From an uncultured Eubacteriales bacterium (GTDB lineage: Bacteria > Bacillota > Clostridia > Oscillospirales > CAG-272), in the NCBI GenBank assembly GCA_934385225.1, contig CAKRPQ010000008.1, positions 1 through 40,172 of the forward strand: a stretch of DNA of 40,172 nt. Direction: 5' to 3'. This document shows positions 1 to 8,534 of the stretch, in pieces. The translations under genes were made by a program, and so were the position numbers. Under the pieces are notes generated by a model. It searched no databases and was not told the origin of the DNA. It saw only the letters and a program-made list of their open reading frames with translations. The first letter of the stretch is position 1; every line of letters starts with the position of its first letter.

Positions 1-2
1 TG

Positions 3-1442
3 TCAAGCCTGGCGAATGACCAGCTTTGCCATGCCGACAGTAGGTCTTGTCGGACTTGAAAGAAGAATCTGTATCTTGTTGTCGATCTCCGTTTTTTCGC
101 CGACGGTCACCTTTATGCTTCCCTCGAACGACGGGAGACTAAACCATCTCTTGCACCATTCGGTTAAAGATATATTTATCTCATCTTTGTCAGCCGTCCA
201 GCCTTCGGGAAGAATGAGCTTTACATATACTTCCTTGAAGTCGGGCATTGTGCTCTGCATAATAAATTTAAGATTTATTGTGTCGCCGGGCTTTACCTCG
301 CACTTGTCAAACTCAACTCTTCCTTTTGCCCATATAAGGTCGGGAAGCTCCTGTGAAAGCCCCGTGTGGGCGCGCAGGAGATCTGCGTTGCGCATATCGG
401 GGAGACTTGAAATGCCGTTGTAGTCTTCTTCACCGTCCGTGTACTCTACATAAATGTTGTATGCTTTAAGTGAGGACGGAACAAGCTCGTAGACGTGTCT
501 TGTAAGCTCCGAGCATGATTTTACAAAGTCCCAGCTTGATGTGTCGATTGCAATAGAGATAATCCTGTCGCCTATGTAATCTGCCCAGTCTTTCGGAACA
601 CAGTCCATACCGCCGATAATTCCCATAAGAGAACCTATCGTAGCACCTGTGCAGTCTGTGTCGTCGCCGCAGTTTATTGCGTGGATCATCGACTTTTTGT
701 AATCGCCTTCGCCGTAGAGCAGACCGAGAATGACATATGAAACGTTTGCGGGAGCCTGAAACCAACCGAGATCCTCGTTTTCCTTGACTATTGCGTTTCT
801 CGCCGTTACAAAATCAGTCCCGCCGTCATAGAGACTGATAGCCAGCTTTATTGATTTTGCCGTTTTGCAGTCTTCGGGAATGAAAGAAAGACCCTTGTCA
901 ATGAGTTTTCTTATATCGCTTTCGTAGAAAGCCATGCTTTCCATTGCCGCAACGAACATAGCCGCGTAAGTGCCTTCGCCGTGTCCGTGGTCAACGCAGG
1001 CGTCGCGGTAAGCGTATTCTACCGCAAGATCGGGAATTCCGGGAAAAATGCACGCCCATATCTCGGTTCTTATCCATGCGCCGTTTGAGTTTTTCCACTT
1101 TCCGTTGTGATATTCGCCCGAATACGGCGGGAGCATACCGCTCTTCATATTCATTTTGCAAATACCGTATTCGTTCCAATACGGCGGAATGGAGTTTATC
1201 CAGTATTCGGCGAGAACAGATGCCGTGACCTGTCTTATGCCTCTGTCCTCGATTGCGCGGAGCCATACAAGTTGAAGGTCAAGGTCGTCGTTTGCGAGCG
1301 GTTCGCCTTTCGGAGAATTAAAACCGCTTATGTTCTGCATCTCTTTCTTTCCCTCGTAAGGGGTACCCATTGTGCCGCCGATGTTCTTTCCCGTCCAGCA
1401 CGCCTGCACTTTGTCAAGATATCTTTTTCTGTTTATTTTCAT
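3..1442 (-). CDS. ADP-ribosylglycohydrolase family protein
   Basis: A 479-residue protein of the ADP-ribosylglycohydrolase (DraG-like) family, which hydrolyses ADP-ribose from proteins or small molecules using a binuclear Mg centre. Visible hallmarks are the N-terminal CWTGKNIGGTMGTPYEGK segment, an acidic NDDLD motif, a DHGHGEG segment and the late metal-binding motif GDDTDCTGATIG. Roughly the last 140 residues are a beta-rich extension beyond the catalytic domain, with no family I recognise. I start at the ATG at 1442 because GGAGG lies 5 nt upstream; an in-frame TTG at 1454 is less likely. It has its own promoter (1474-1502). I see no convincing terminator between it and the ABC transporter upstream, so readthrough is possible. 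The stop codon is at 3-5, so the gene is complete. No signal peptide is seen, so it is probably cytoplasmic. The real substrate is not evident. Confidence 0.88.
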   Translation of the reverse strand: MKINRKRYLDKVQACWTGKNIGGTMGTPYEGKKEMQNISGFNSPKGEPLANDDLDLQLVWLRAIEDRGIRQVTASVLAEYWINSIPPYWNEYGICKMNMKSGMLPPYSGEYHNGKWKNSNGAWIRTEIWACIFPGIPDLAVEYAYRDACVDHGHGEGTYAAMFVAAMESMAFYESDIRKLIDKGLSFIPEDCKTAKSIKLAISLYDGGTDFVTARNAIVKENEDLGWFQAPANVSYVILGLLYGEGDYKKSMIHAINCGDDTDCTGATIGSLMGIIGGMDCVPKDWADYIGDRIISIAIDTSSWDFVKSCSELTRHVYELVPSSLKAYNIYVEYTDGEEDYNGISSLPDMRNADLLRAHTGLSQELPDLIWAKGRVEFDKCEVKPGDTINLKFIMQSTMPDFKEVYVKLILPEGWTADKDEINISLTEWCKRWFSLPSFEGSIKVTVGEKTEIDNKIQILLSSPTRPTVGMAKLVIRQA

Positions 1443-1473
1443 ATGAACCTCCAAGTAAAGTTCTTATGAAAAT

Positions 1474-1502
1474 ATTTTACCTTTTTGAGAGGGAAAAATC
1501 AA
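1474..1502 (-). promoter_or_regulatory. promoter of the ADP-ribosylglycohydrolase gene
   Basis: Read on the minus strand, a TTGATT -35 box (1502-1497), 17 nt spacer and TAAAAT -10 box (1479-1474) precede the ATG at 1442 by about 30 nt. It lies between the stop of the ABC transporter and this gene. Confidence 0.6.
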
Positions 1503-1531
1503 TCCGTTTTTTATACTTTTCGGTACTGTTT

Positions 1532-3490
1532 TTATACATCTTTTTTCTTTTCCGAAATGGAGGCACTGTTTTCAATATAGCGCTTTGCCTGGGTAGAGAA
1601 TAGCCTGTAATATTCGCCGTGCAGAGCCATAAGCTCCTTATGCGATCCTTCCTCGGCGAGCCTTCCGCCGTCGAGAACTATTATTTTTGAGGCTGTTGTC
1701 GCGCTTGAAAGGCGGTGCGAAACGAAGATAGTTGTTTTGTTCTTTCGCAGCTTGTCAAATTCGGCGAATACTTCCTGTTCGGCAATGGCGTCAAGCGATG
1801 CGGTCGGTTCGTCAAGAATAATAATGTCGTTATCGCCGTATATCGCTCTTGCAATAGCGAGCTTCTGCCATTGACCGCCAGAGAGCTCGGTTCCGTTTTG
1901 CTCAAATTCGCGCATAAGCGGTGTTTCGTAGCCGCCCGGAAGTTTGTCAATGTAGCTTGCCGCACCGCTTTGTTTTGCGGCGGATATGACGGCACTTTCC
2001 TCTGCGGGCTTTGATACCGCGCCGAAGCGAATGTTCTCCGAGACCGTGAACGCGTATTTCCCGTAGTCCTGGAAGATTATTCCGAACGTGCTGTAAACGT
2101 CCGAAATATCATAGGAGCGAATGTCCTTTCCGTCAATGAGAATTTCACCTTCCGTAGGGTCGTATAGACGTGTCAGTAGCTTGATAAGAGTTGTTTTTCC
2201 CGCGCCGTTAAGTCCGACAAGAACGACCGTTTCGCCCGGAAGGATTTTGAAACTCACATTTTTTATCACCTGTCTGTCAGAACCCGGATATGAGAAACTC
2301 ACATTTCTGAATTCAATCGTGTGCGGTATGCCGTGCGTGATTTTAGAGGGGAATGCGGGCGAGGTTACGGACGGTGTTTCGTCCATAAAAGAAATGAGGT
2401 TGTCGATGAAGAGCGTTCCCTCGTAGATTGTTGCGGACGTGGAGATAAGCGAGGCAACGCTTGCGGAAATCGAAGCAAGCGCACCTGTGAAAAGGGAATA
2501 GTCGCCTATCATTATCTGCCCCGAAAGAACCATAAATGCCGTCATTGCAAAGAAAACGCAGTTCACAACGGCAGAGATTACTGCGATGATTATGTGCAGT
2601 GCGTTCTCTGTCACGATAAGCTTTTTTATTCCCGCATAGTAGATGTTATAGACCCGGTTGTACTTTCCTATAAGCGTGTCGGCAAGCCCGAAAATGCGTA
2701 TCTCCTTTGCCATATCCTTGTTCACCATAAGGTCGCTGTAATAGTTCATCTGCCTGCGTTCTTTCGACTTCCAGCGCATATACATAAAGTTTTTGCGTCT
2801 GTATTTGAAGTTTATTATCGCCGACGGAGCGGAGACGAGGACCATAACTATCGCTGCCCACCACATTCCGGGAGCGGTTGAAAGAACAACGACGTATGAG
2901 ATTACCTGTATAAGCGCGCTTATCATAGAAAAAGTCGACGAAATAATCTGAATCGGGCGCATACCCGCCTCGCGGTTTGCGTTTTCGAGTTTTTCGTAGA
3001 ATGCGGGACGGTCAAAAGAGGAAATGTCGATCTCTTTTGCCTTTTTCATTATACGGACTTTTACGCACTTTACGATTTTTTCCCCCGAAATTCTCACGAC
3101 GGCGTTTCCGAGCTGTGAAACCACGTTGTTAAGCACCTTGAAAACGAACGTGAAAACGAGGAGAAAGAAAACACAGTCCTTTGAAAAAGAAAAGTCAAAA
3201 AAGCTCTTTAAGTCCGCACCCGAATCAAATCCGTTTTGCAGAGCATTAAGGAGGTATCGCGATATATATGAACTTATTATCGGCGAAAGACCCTGAAAGA
3301 GAGCGATAAGGGACATGGAGATCAGTATAGAGTGTCCCGTTTCCCAGACGAGCGCGAGAATGTACGCCATTCTCCCGAAGAAACTGCCGAAAAGCTCGCC
3401 GAGAAAACGCGGTACGTCCTTGAAATTTTTCGGAGGCTCGGTTTTGTTGTATTCAAAATTACTTCCTCTCGGAGGCGGCATGGGTGGCAT
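1532..3490 (-). CDS. ABC transporter ATP-binding/permease protein (exporter type)
   Basis: A 652-residue half-transporter: an N-terminal membrane domain with about six hydrophobic segments (roughly residues 40-340) fused to an ATPase domain. The ATPase shows Walker A GLNGAGKTT, Q-loop FQDYGKY, signature LSGGQWQKLAIARA, Walker B IIILDEPTASLDA and the switch histidine in VSHRLSSA. This is the type I exporter (MsbA/bacteriocin-exporter-like) architecture; half-transporters of this kind act as homo- or heterodimers in the plasma membrane. No second half-transporter is adjacent, so a homodimer is likely. The N-terminus has a short proline-rich MPPMPPPRG stretch. I start at the ATG at 3490 with AAGGAAG upstream, because a clear promoter (3520-3548) would begin transcription downstream of the alternative ATG at 3529. 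Substrate cannot be inferred. Confidence 0.92.
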   Translation of the reverse strand: MPPMPPPRGSNFEYNKTEPPKNFKDVPRFLGELFGSFFGRMAYILALVWETGHSILISMSLIALFQGLSPIISSYISRYLLNALQNGFDSGADLKSFFDFSFSKDCVFFLLVFTFVFKVLNNVVSQLGNAVVRISGEKIVKCVKVRIMKKAKEIDISSFDRPAFYEKLENANREAGMRPIQIISSTFSMISALIQVISYVVVLSTAPGMWWAAIVMVLVSAPSAIINFKYRRKNFMYMRWKSKERRQMNYYSDLMVNKDMAKEIRIFGLADTLIGKYNRVYNIYYAGIKKLIVTENALHIIIAVISAVVNCVFFAMTAFMVLSGQIMIGDYSLFTGALASISASVASLISTSATIYEGTLFIDNLISFMDETPSVTSPAFPSKITHGIPHTIEFRNVSFSYPGSDRQVIKNVSFKILPGETVVLVGLNGAGKTTLIKLLTRLYDPTEGEILIDGKDIRSYDISDVYSTFGIIFQDYGKYAFTVSENIRFGAVSKPAEESAVISAAKQSGAASYIDKLPGGYETPLMREFEQNGTELSGGQWQKLAIARAIYGDNDIIILDEPTASLDAIAEQEVFAEFDKLRKNKTTIFVSHRLSSATTASKIIVLDGGRLAEEGSHKELMALHGEYYRLFSTQAKRYIENSASISEKKKDV

Positions 3491-3519
3491 TTGCAGACTT
3501 CCTTTCACTGTTTTTTTAC

Positions 3520-3548
3520 AGTATAACATAAAAAGCGGTTTGTTTCAA
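3520..3548 (-). promoter_or_regulatory. promoter of the ABC transporter gene
   Basis: Minus-strand TTGAAA (3548-3543), 17 nt spacer, TATACT (3525-3520) with an extended -10 TG. The predicted start near 3513 leaves a leader of about 23 nt before the ATG at 3490 and argues against the upstream ATG at 3529. Confidence 0.75.
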
Positions 3549-3568
3549 CCGTATTTTATGAAATCTTC

Positions 3569-3597
3569 TTGAAACGGGGATTGATTTGTGTTATAAT
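3569..3597 (+). promoter_or_regulatory. promoter of the DUF1015 gene
   Basis: TTGAAA (3569-3574), 17 nt spacer and TATAAT (3592-3597) with an extended TG at 3589-3590. It is arranged back to back with the ABC transporter promoter; the two -35 boxes are only about 20 nt apart. Confidence 0.8.
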
Positions 3598-3630
3598 AAA
3601 GAAAATTCTAAACGGAGAAAACCAATATTT

Positions 3631-4893
3631 ATGGCATCGGAAAAACACTTTTTTGAAACGGATATACTTCTTCCCGACTTCGGGAAAACGAGCGGGACGC
3701 TTTGGAGCGTTGTTGCGTGCGACCAGTACACGAGCGAACCCGAATACTGGAAAGAGACAGAAGAAAAGGTGGGTGATGCACCGTCAACGCTTAAACTCAT
3801 TCTGCCCGAGGTGTACCTCGGAGGGGCAGATGAAAGAATTCCGCGTATAAACGCCGAAATGGATAACTACATAAAAAACGTTCTTTCGGAGCATAAAAAC
3901 AGTATGATATATGTCGAAAGAACTCTTTCGTCGGGCAAGACACGCCGAGGACTTGTCGGTGCAGTCGATCTTGAAGACTACGATTTTTCAAAAGGCTCGC
4001 AGTCGCTCATTCGCGCTACCGAGGGAACGGTGCTTTCGAGAATCCCGCCGAGAGTGAAGATAAGGGAAAACGCGCCTCTCGAACTTCCCCATATACTCAT
4101 GCTTGCCGACGATGCCGAAAAAACCGTTATAGAGCCGCTTTCGGGTAAAAAAGGCGGTTTTGAAAAGGCATATGACTTTGACCTTATGCAAAACGGCGGT
4201 CATGTTGCGGGATATTTTGTTCCCGAAAACGAACAGAGAAGAATAGATGAAGCGCTCCGCAATCTTATGACAGCTGAGAGTATGAAAAAAAGATACGGAA
4301 TCGACTGCGCGCCGCTTCTTTTCGCTGTCGGTGACGGCAATCATTCGCTTGCAACGGCAAAAGCGTGCTATGAAAAGCTCAAAGAGAAGCTCGGCGATAA
4401 GGCGAAGGAACTGCCTGCAAGATATGCGCTTGTCGAAATTGAAAATCTTCACGACGACGCGCTTGAATTTGAACCGATATACAGAGTTGTTTTCGGCGTT
4501 GACCCCGAAAACGTCAAACGCGGGCTTTGCGCTTATGCGGACAGCCTTTCGGGAAGCGAAGCACCGCAGAGCATGGAGATAATAAGTGCGGACGGCGAAG
4601 AAAACTTTACTTTTATGAATCCCGAAGCACAACTCACCGTAGGTACTCTTCAAAATTTTCTCGACAAATATGTGTCCGAACACGAAGGTGCGGAGATCGA
4701 CTACATTCACGGCGAGGAGTCCCTGAAAAAGCTCGCCAAAAAGCCGAACGCGGTCGGATTTCTCTTTGGCGGAATGAAAAAGGATCAGCTTTTCAAAACC
4801 GTTATTTGTGACGGTGCTCTTCCGAGAAAAACATTCTCGATGGGGCATGCAAACGATAAAAGATTTTACCTTGAATGCAGAAAAATAAAATAA
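3631..4893 (+). CDS. DUF1015 family protein
   Basis: A 420-residue protein matching the DUF1015 family, recognised by the N-terminal RYLSVVACDQYTSEP-like region (here SVVACDQYTSEPEYW), the central AVGDGNHSLATAK segment and the C-terminal SMGHANDKRFYLE end. Length is typical. Family members are widespread in anaerobes; I know of no biochemical function I would assign with confidence. I start at the ATG at 3631 (GGAG about 13 nt upstream), since an upstream in-frame GTG falls inside the promoter. It is a single-gene unit with its own promoter and a terminator at 4903-4947. No signal peptide or membrane segment is apparent, so it is probably cytoplasmic. Confidence 0.85.
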   Translation: MASEKHFFETDILLPDFGKTSGTLWSVVACDQYTSEPEYWKETEEKVGDAPSTLKLILPEVYLGGADERIPRINAEMDNYIKNVLSEHKNSMIYVERTLSSGKTRRGLVGAVDLEDYDFSKGSQSLIRATEGTVLSRIPPRVKIRENAPLELPHILMLADDAEKTVIEPLSGKKGGFEKAYDFDLMQNGGHVAGYFVPENEQRRIDEALRNLMTAESMKKRYGIDCAPLLFAVGDGNHSLATAKACYEKLKEKLGDKAKELPARYALVEIENLHDDALEFEPIYRVVFGVDPENVKRGLCAYADSLSGSEAPQSMEIISADGEENFTFMNPEAQLTVGTLQNFLDKYVSEHEGAEIDYIHGEESLKKLAKKPNAVGFLFGGMKKDQLFKTVICDGALPRKTFSMGHANDKRFYLECRKIK

Positions 4894-4902
4894 TATAAAA
4901 CG

Positions 4903-4947
4903 TCCGTGCCGATTTGACGATTGCTTCGTTTCGGCACGGATATTTTT
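4903..4947. terminator. bidirectional intrinsic terminator (DUF1015 / aromatic operon)
   Basis: A 10-bp perfect stem TCCGTGCCGA (4903-4912) / TCGGCACGGA (4931-4940) with a small inner ACGA/TCGT stem, followed by TATTTTTG on the plus strand and CGTTTTATATT on the minus strand. It sits between convergent genes and can end both. A weaker CGCC/GGCG hairpin at 4956-4968 lies beside it. Confidence 0.8.
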
Positions 4948-4974
4948 GTGATTTTCGCCTTTTAGGCGTGATTT

Positions 4975-6006
4975 TTATTTAAGCAGATCGGCTATGTCAA
5001 GCACGAGACGCTCTGTCTTTTCCCAGCCGAGGCAGGGGTCGGTGATTGATTTTCCGTAGACGTCCTCACCGATCTTCTGTGCGCCGTCCTCAATGTAGCT
5101 TTCTATCATAAGTCCTTTGACGAGTTTTTTTATGTCGTCCGAGTGGTTGCAGCTGTGAATTACTTCCTTTGAAATTCTGATCTGTTCAAGATATTTCTTT
5201 CCCGAATTTGCGTGGTTTGTGTCAACGATCACCGCGGGATTTTTAAGTCCGCTTGCCGCATATCTGTCTGCAACAAATTCAAGATCTTCGTAGTGGTAGT
5301 TCGGGAGCGACTGCCCGTGCTTGTTCATATAACCGCGGAGAATTGCGTGTGCGAACGGATTTCCCGTGCTTTCGACTTCCCAGCCACGGTAAAGGAACGT
5401 GTGCGAATGTTGTGCCGCCGTAATGGAGTTCATCATTACCGATATGTCGCCGCCAGTCGGGTTTTTCATTCCTGCGGGAATGGCAAGTCCGCTCGCGGTA
5501 AGCCTGTGCTGCTGATCTTCGACCGATCTTGCGCCGATTGCAATGTACGCGATAAGATCGGAAAGGTATCTGTGATTTTCCGGATAAAGCATTTCGTCGG
5601 CGCAGCCCATGCCCGTCTCGGAGATTGCACGCATATGGAGCTTTCTGATGGCAATAAGTCCTTTCAGAATATCGGGGGCTGCGTTCGGGTCGGGCTGGTG
5701 GAGCATTCCTTTATAGCCTTCTCCCGTTGTGCGCGGTTTGTTTGTGTAAATTCTCGGTACTATTTTTATTTTGTCCTCAACCTTGTCTTGAAGCAGACGA
5801 AGCCTGTGTATGTAGTCCATAACAGGCTCTTCCTTGTCGGCGGAGCAGGGACCTATCACGAGCAGAAAACGGTTGCTTTTACCCGAAAGAATATCTTCTA
5901 TTTCCTTTACCGTTTTTTCTCTTGCGCGTACAACTTCTTCCGATGCGGGGAAGCGTTCCTTTATCTCTTTCGGGATAGGCAGCTTCCTGTAAAATTTCAT
6001 ATTCAT
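4975..6006 (-). CDS. aroF: 3-deoxy-7-phosphoheptulonate (DAHP) synthase, type I alpha
   Basis: Condenses phosphoenolpyruvate and erythrose-4-phosphate to DAHP, the first committed step of the shikimate pathway. The 343-residue protein has the AroF/G/H layout: VIGPCSADKEEPVMDY near residue 50, PRIYTNKPRTTGEGYKG, GARSVEDQQHR, GMKNPTGGD, a VIVDTNHANSGKK segment and the C-terminal ESYIEDGAQ and SITDPCLGWEKTE motifs with the usual metal-binding residues. Length is close to E. coli AroG (350). It is the last gene of the aromatic operon, 24 nt after tyrA, with a good AAGGAG site 8 nt before the ATG. Feedback sensitivity cannot be read with certainty; there is no fused chorismate mutase or ACT domain. 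The symbol aroF is a generic choice. Confidence 0.95.
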   Translation of the reverse strand: MNMKFYRKLPIPKEIKERFPASEEVVRAREKTVKEIEDILSGKSNRFLLVIGPCSADKEEPVMDYIHRLRLLQDKVEDKIKIVPRIYTNKPRTTGEGYKGMLHQPDPNAAPDILKGLIAIRKLHMRAISETGMGCADEMLYPENHRYLSDLIAYIAIGARSVEDQQHRLTASGLAIPAGMKNPTGGDISVMMNSITAAQHSHTFLYRGWEVESTGNPFAHAILRGYMNKHGQSLPNYHYEDLEFVADRYAASGLKNPAVIVDTNHANSGKKYLEQIRISKEVIHSCNHSDDIKKLVKGLMIESYIEDGAQKIGEDVYGKSITDPCLGWEKTERLVLDIADLLK

Positions 6007-6029
6007 GGTAAATTCTCCTTTTTGAATCG

Positions 6030-6896
6030 TTATTCGGCGGGTTTATCGAAAAGCGAACGTCTTTCTGTCGAGTAGCGCATCATTGCGCGCATATCGTCAA
6101 TATTTCCGTCCTCTATGTATTTTCTGAGTTTAAGAAGCTCGGCTTCAAAAGCGTCGATTTCTTCGAGAAGCGCGGGCTTATTAGAAACGAACAGTTCCGA
6201 CCACATTCTGTCGTTTATCTTGGCAATTCGCGTAAGATCCCTGAACGAGTCTCCCGTGTATTTTTCGAGATGCGGCATGGTGTTGCAGGTCATAAGCGTT
6301 ACGGCAATGCAGTGCGTCAGCTGTGAAAGAAAGGCGATCATCTTGTCGTGTTCTTCGGGCGTCAGCTCCGAAATTTTGTTAAAGCCGAGTTCCTTGCCGA
6401 ACTCTTTGCAGAATTTTATAGCTTCGGACGTGTTCTTTTCGGTTGGTGTCACAATAAAGTTCGCACCGCGGAAGACCGAGTCGTCGCTGAATTCCACGCC
6501 GCTTCTTTCACGTCCTGCCATCGGGTGTGCCGGGATATATTCGACATCTGGGCGGAGAAGCGACTGTACCTCATATACGACACAGCCTTTTACGCCCGTA
6601 ACGTCCGTAAGTATAGCACCCGATTTCATATATTTCTGATTTTCCTTTATCCATTCTATAAAGGTGTGCGGATAAAGAGCCATTACGATAACGTCCGCTT
6701 CTCCGATAAATTCGGGAGACGGATAGGTGACGCCTTTTTCGATCATTTTGTGTTCGAGCGCGTAGTCAATATCTTTTTGTTCAAGTGTAATACAGCTTAT
6801 TTTGTATCCCCTTTTTGAAAGGGCTTTCGCATAAGAACCGCCCATAACGCCGAGACCGACGATAAGTATTTTTGTGTCTTTGTCAAGTTTAATCAT
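6030..6896 (-). CDS. tyrA: prephenate dehydrogenase
   Basis: Oxidatively decarboxylates prephenate to 4-hydroxyphenylpyruvate with NAD(P)+, the tyrosine branch step. The 288-residue protein shows the Rossmann motif GLGVMGGS (about residues 14-21), the HPMAGRERSGVEF catalytic loop, and LSQLTHCIAVTL in the helical dimerisation domain. There is no C-terminal ACT domain and no fused chorismate mutase; the mutase activity is supplied by PheA in the same operon. I start at the ATG at 6896, with GAGG upstream; an in-frame TTG at 6902 is less likely. The start lies 8 nt inside the end of aroA, implying translational coupling. Confidence 0.94.
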   Translation of the reverse strand: MIKLDKDTKILIVGLGVMGGSYAKALSKRGYKISCITLEQKDIDYALEHKMIEKGVTYPSPEFIGEADVIVMALYPHTFIEWIKENQKYMKSGAILTDVTGVKGCVVYEVQSLLRPDVEYIPAHPMAGRERSGVEFSDDSVFRGANFIVTPTEKNTSEAIKFCKEFGKELGFNKISELTPEEHDKMIAFLSQLTHCIAVTLMTCNTMPHLEKYTGDSFRDLTRIAKINDRMWSELFVSNKPALLEEIDAFEAELLKLRKYIEDGNIDDMRAMMRYSTERRSLFDKPAE

Positions 6897-8100
6897 ATTC
6901 AACCTCTATTCCGAGCCCTTCGAGCTTCTCGAAAAAGTCGGGAAAACTCTTTGAAACGGCTTCCGCACCGCTGATTTTTCCTCCGACTTTTGTAAGAAGA
7001 ACGGCGAGCGACATAACTATTCTGTGATCGTTGTGACCGCTCAGAACCTCTGTCGGCGTGCCGAATGAAACGGGGTAAACCGAAACCGTGTCATCTCCTA
7101 TATCAACCGAAACACCGAATTTGCGCAGTTCTTCCGCCATGGATTCGCACCTGTCCGATTCTTTTATTTTTAGTCTTTTCGTTCCGCTGAAAACACCGCC
7201 GTGCTTTGCCGCGGCGAGAGAGAACATCACGGGACCGAGATCGGGACAGTCGCCTATGTGAATTGCGGGCGTCCCCTTTGAGATAAGCTCAAAGTACCTT
7301 TTGTAAACGCTGTCGCCTTGCAGACTTTCGCTTGCAAGTCCCGTAACTTCAACGTTTCCGCCGATAATGTTGAGCGCGTCGAAGAAGGCGGCGTTCGAGT
7401 AGTCTCCCTCCACGCTCGTACTGCAAGGCTTGAACTTCTGATTTCCCTTTATATAAAGGGTGTGATCGTCCTGCCACCCCGCATCAATGCCGAATTTGCC
7501 GAGTGCGGAGAGGGTAAGAGCTATATACGAGCGGCTTTCTATCGGTGGGACTATCGTTATCGTGCTGTCTCCGTATGCGTTCGGCAGAGCAAACAAAAGA
7601 CCGCTTATGAATTGACTGCTTATGTTGCCTATAACGGTGTAATTTCCCGATTTTAACTTACCCTTTACGACTATGTTGTCGTCGTCGCGAATATAAAGCA
7701 GTCCGTTTTCCCCGCAAATTTTTTCGTAGACCTCCATAGGTCTGTGCATAAGCGATTTCGCGCCTTTAAGCATTACGTTGTGACCCGAAAGAAGCGCGAT
7801 AGGCAGGAAAAATCGGAGTGAGCTTCCGCTTTCGCGGCATGGAAGCGGCAAGGACGGCACAGCCTTTTTCATATCGCATCCGATAACGCGCATTCGCCCG
7901 TCTGCGAGCCTTTCGCATGCGGCACCGAGCGCGCGCAGACAGTCGATGGTTGCGTCAACGTCCTCGCAGTCCGCAATTCCGTCAATAAAGCTCTCGCCCT
8001 CGCACATTCCGGCGCATATCAGCAGACGGTGCGCAATGCTTTTTGACGGCGGTGCGGCGACTTTTCCGCTTGCAACACCGGGTTTTATTGTTACTGTCAT
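6889..8100 (-). CDS. aroA: 3-phosphoshikimate 1-carboxyvinyltransferase (EPSP synthase)
   Basis: Transfers the enolpyruvyl group of PEP to shikimate-3-phosphate. Hallmarks in the 403-residue protein are PPSKSIAHRLLICAG near residue 17, RESGSSLRFFLPIA, NISSQFISGLLFA, IKESDRCESMAEELRKFG and GHNDHRIVMSLAV. It is slightly shorter than E. coli AroA (427). The ATG overlaps the aroQ stop as ATGA, with AGGAG about 7 nt upstream, so the two are translationally coupled. Whether it is a class I or class II (glyphosate-tolerant) enzyme would need alignment. Confidence 0.95.
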   Translation of the reverse strand: MTVTIKPGVASGKVAAPPSKSIAHRLLICAGMCEGESFIDGIADCEDVDATIDCLRALGAACERLADGRMRVIGCDMKKAVPSLPLPCRESGSSLRFFLPIALLSGHNVMLKGAKSLMHRPMEVYEKICGENGLLYIRDDDNIVVKGKLKSGNYTVIGNISSQFISGLLFALPNAYGDSTITIVPPIESRSYIALTLSALGKFGIDAGWQDDHTLYIKGNQKFKPCSTSVEGDYSNAAFFDALNIIGGNVEVTGLASESLQGDSVYKRYFELISKGTPAIHIGDCPDLGPVMFSLAAAKHGGVFSGTKRLKIKESDRCESMAEELRKFGVSVDIGDDTVSVYPVSFGTPTEVLSGHNDHRIVMSLAVLLTKVGGKISGAEAVSKSFPDFFEKLEGLGIEVEYD

Positions 8101-8534
8101 TTTGCAAGCTCCTTTTCGAGAATGTCGATCGCGTGCAGATAACCGTCAAATCCTTCGCCTATAACAGAGGCAACGCAGACGGGTCGTATATAGCTTATCT
8201 GCCTGAACTCTTCGCGCTCGTTCACTTTTGAAATGTGAACTTCAACGGTTTTTAATTTTGTCGCTTTCAGCGCGTCGAGGAGCGCAACGCTTGTATGCGT
8301 GTAAGCTCCCGGGTTTATCACAATTCCGTCCGCACGTTCAAAAAATGCGTTCTGAATCCTGTCAACAAGATCTCCCTCGTGATTTGACTGATAAAATACG
8401 GGTTCTATCCCTTTTTTCTTGCAGTGCGCCTCAATCATTGCGCAGAGTTCTTTGTATGTTCCGCTCCCGTATATTTCGGGTTCTCTTATGCCTAGCATAT
8501 TCAGGTTCGGACCGTTAATAATGTATATTTTCAT
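8097..8534 (-). CDS. aroQ: type II 3-dehydroquinate dehydratase
   Basis: Dehydrates 3-dehydroquinate to 3-dehydroshikimate (third shikimate step). The 145-residue size and motifs are those of the dodecameric type II enzymes: GPNLNMLGIREPEIYGSGTY at the N-terminus with the catalytic tyrosine, NPGAYTHTSVALLDAL with the conserved asparagine and histidine, and EVHISKVNEREEFRQ followed by GEGFDGYLHAI. It overlaps the end of the aroE-aroK fusion by 20 nt, with GGAG 9 nt before the ATG. It supplies the AroD function; no type I enzyme is present in the operon. Confidence 0.96.
   Translation of the reverse strand: MKIYIINGPNLNMLGIREPEIYGSGTYKELCAMIEAHCKKKGIEPVFYQSNHEGDLVDRIQNAFFERADGIVINPGAYTHTSVALLDALKATKLKTVEVHISKVNEREEFRQISYIRPVCVASVIGEGFDGYLHAIDILEKELAK

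Noticed and set aside
1455..1531. A terminator after the ABC transporter gene.
   Set aside because: I could not draw a stable hairpin followed by a T-run on the minus strand. The ADP-ribosylglycohydrolase may be partly read through from the transporter.
3988..4848. A long open frame antisense to the DUF1015 gene.
   Set aside because: It mirrors the sense gene codon pattern, has no recognisable domain and no promoter or ribosome binding site. Similar antisense frames over aroF, hydB and hydA (about 5212-6075, 31875-32663, 32975-33712) were dismissed for the same reason.
4956..4968. A second terminator hairpin (CGCC/GGCG) downstream of the DAHP synthase gene.
   Set aside because: Only 4 bp, with no T-run on the minus strand; the stronger hairpin at 4903-4940 suffices.
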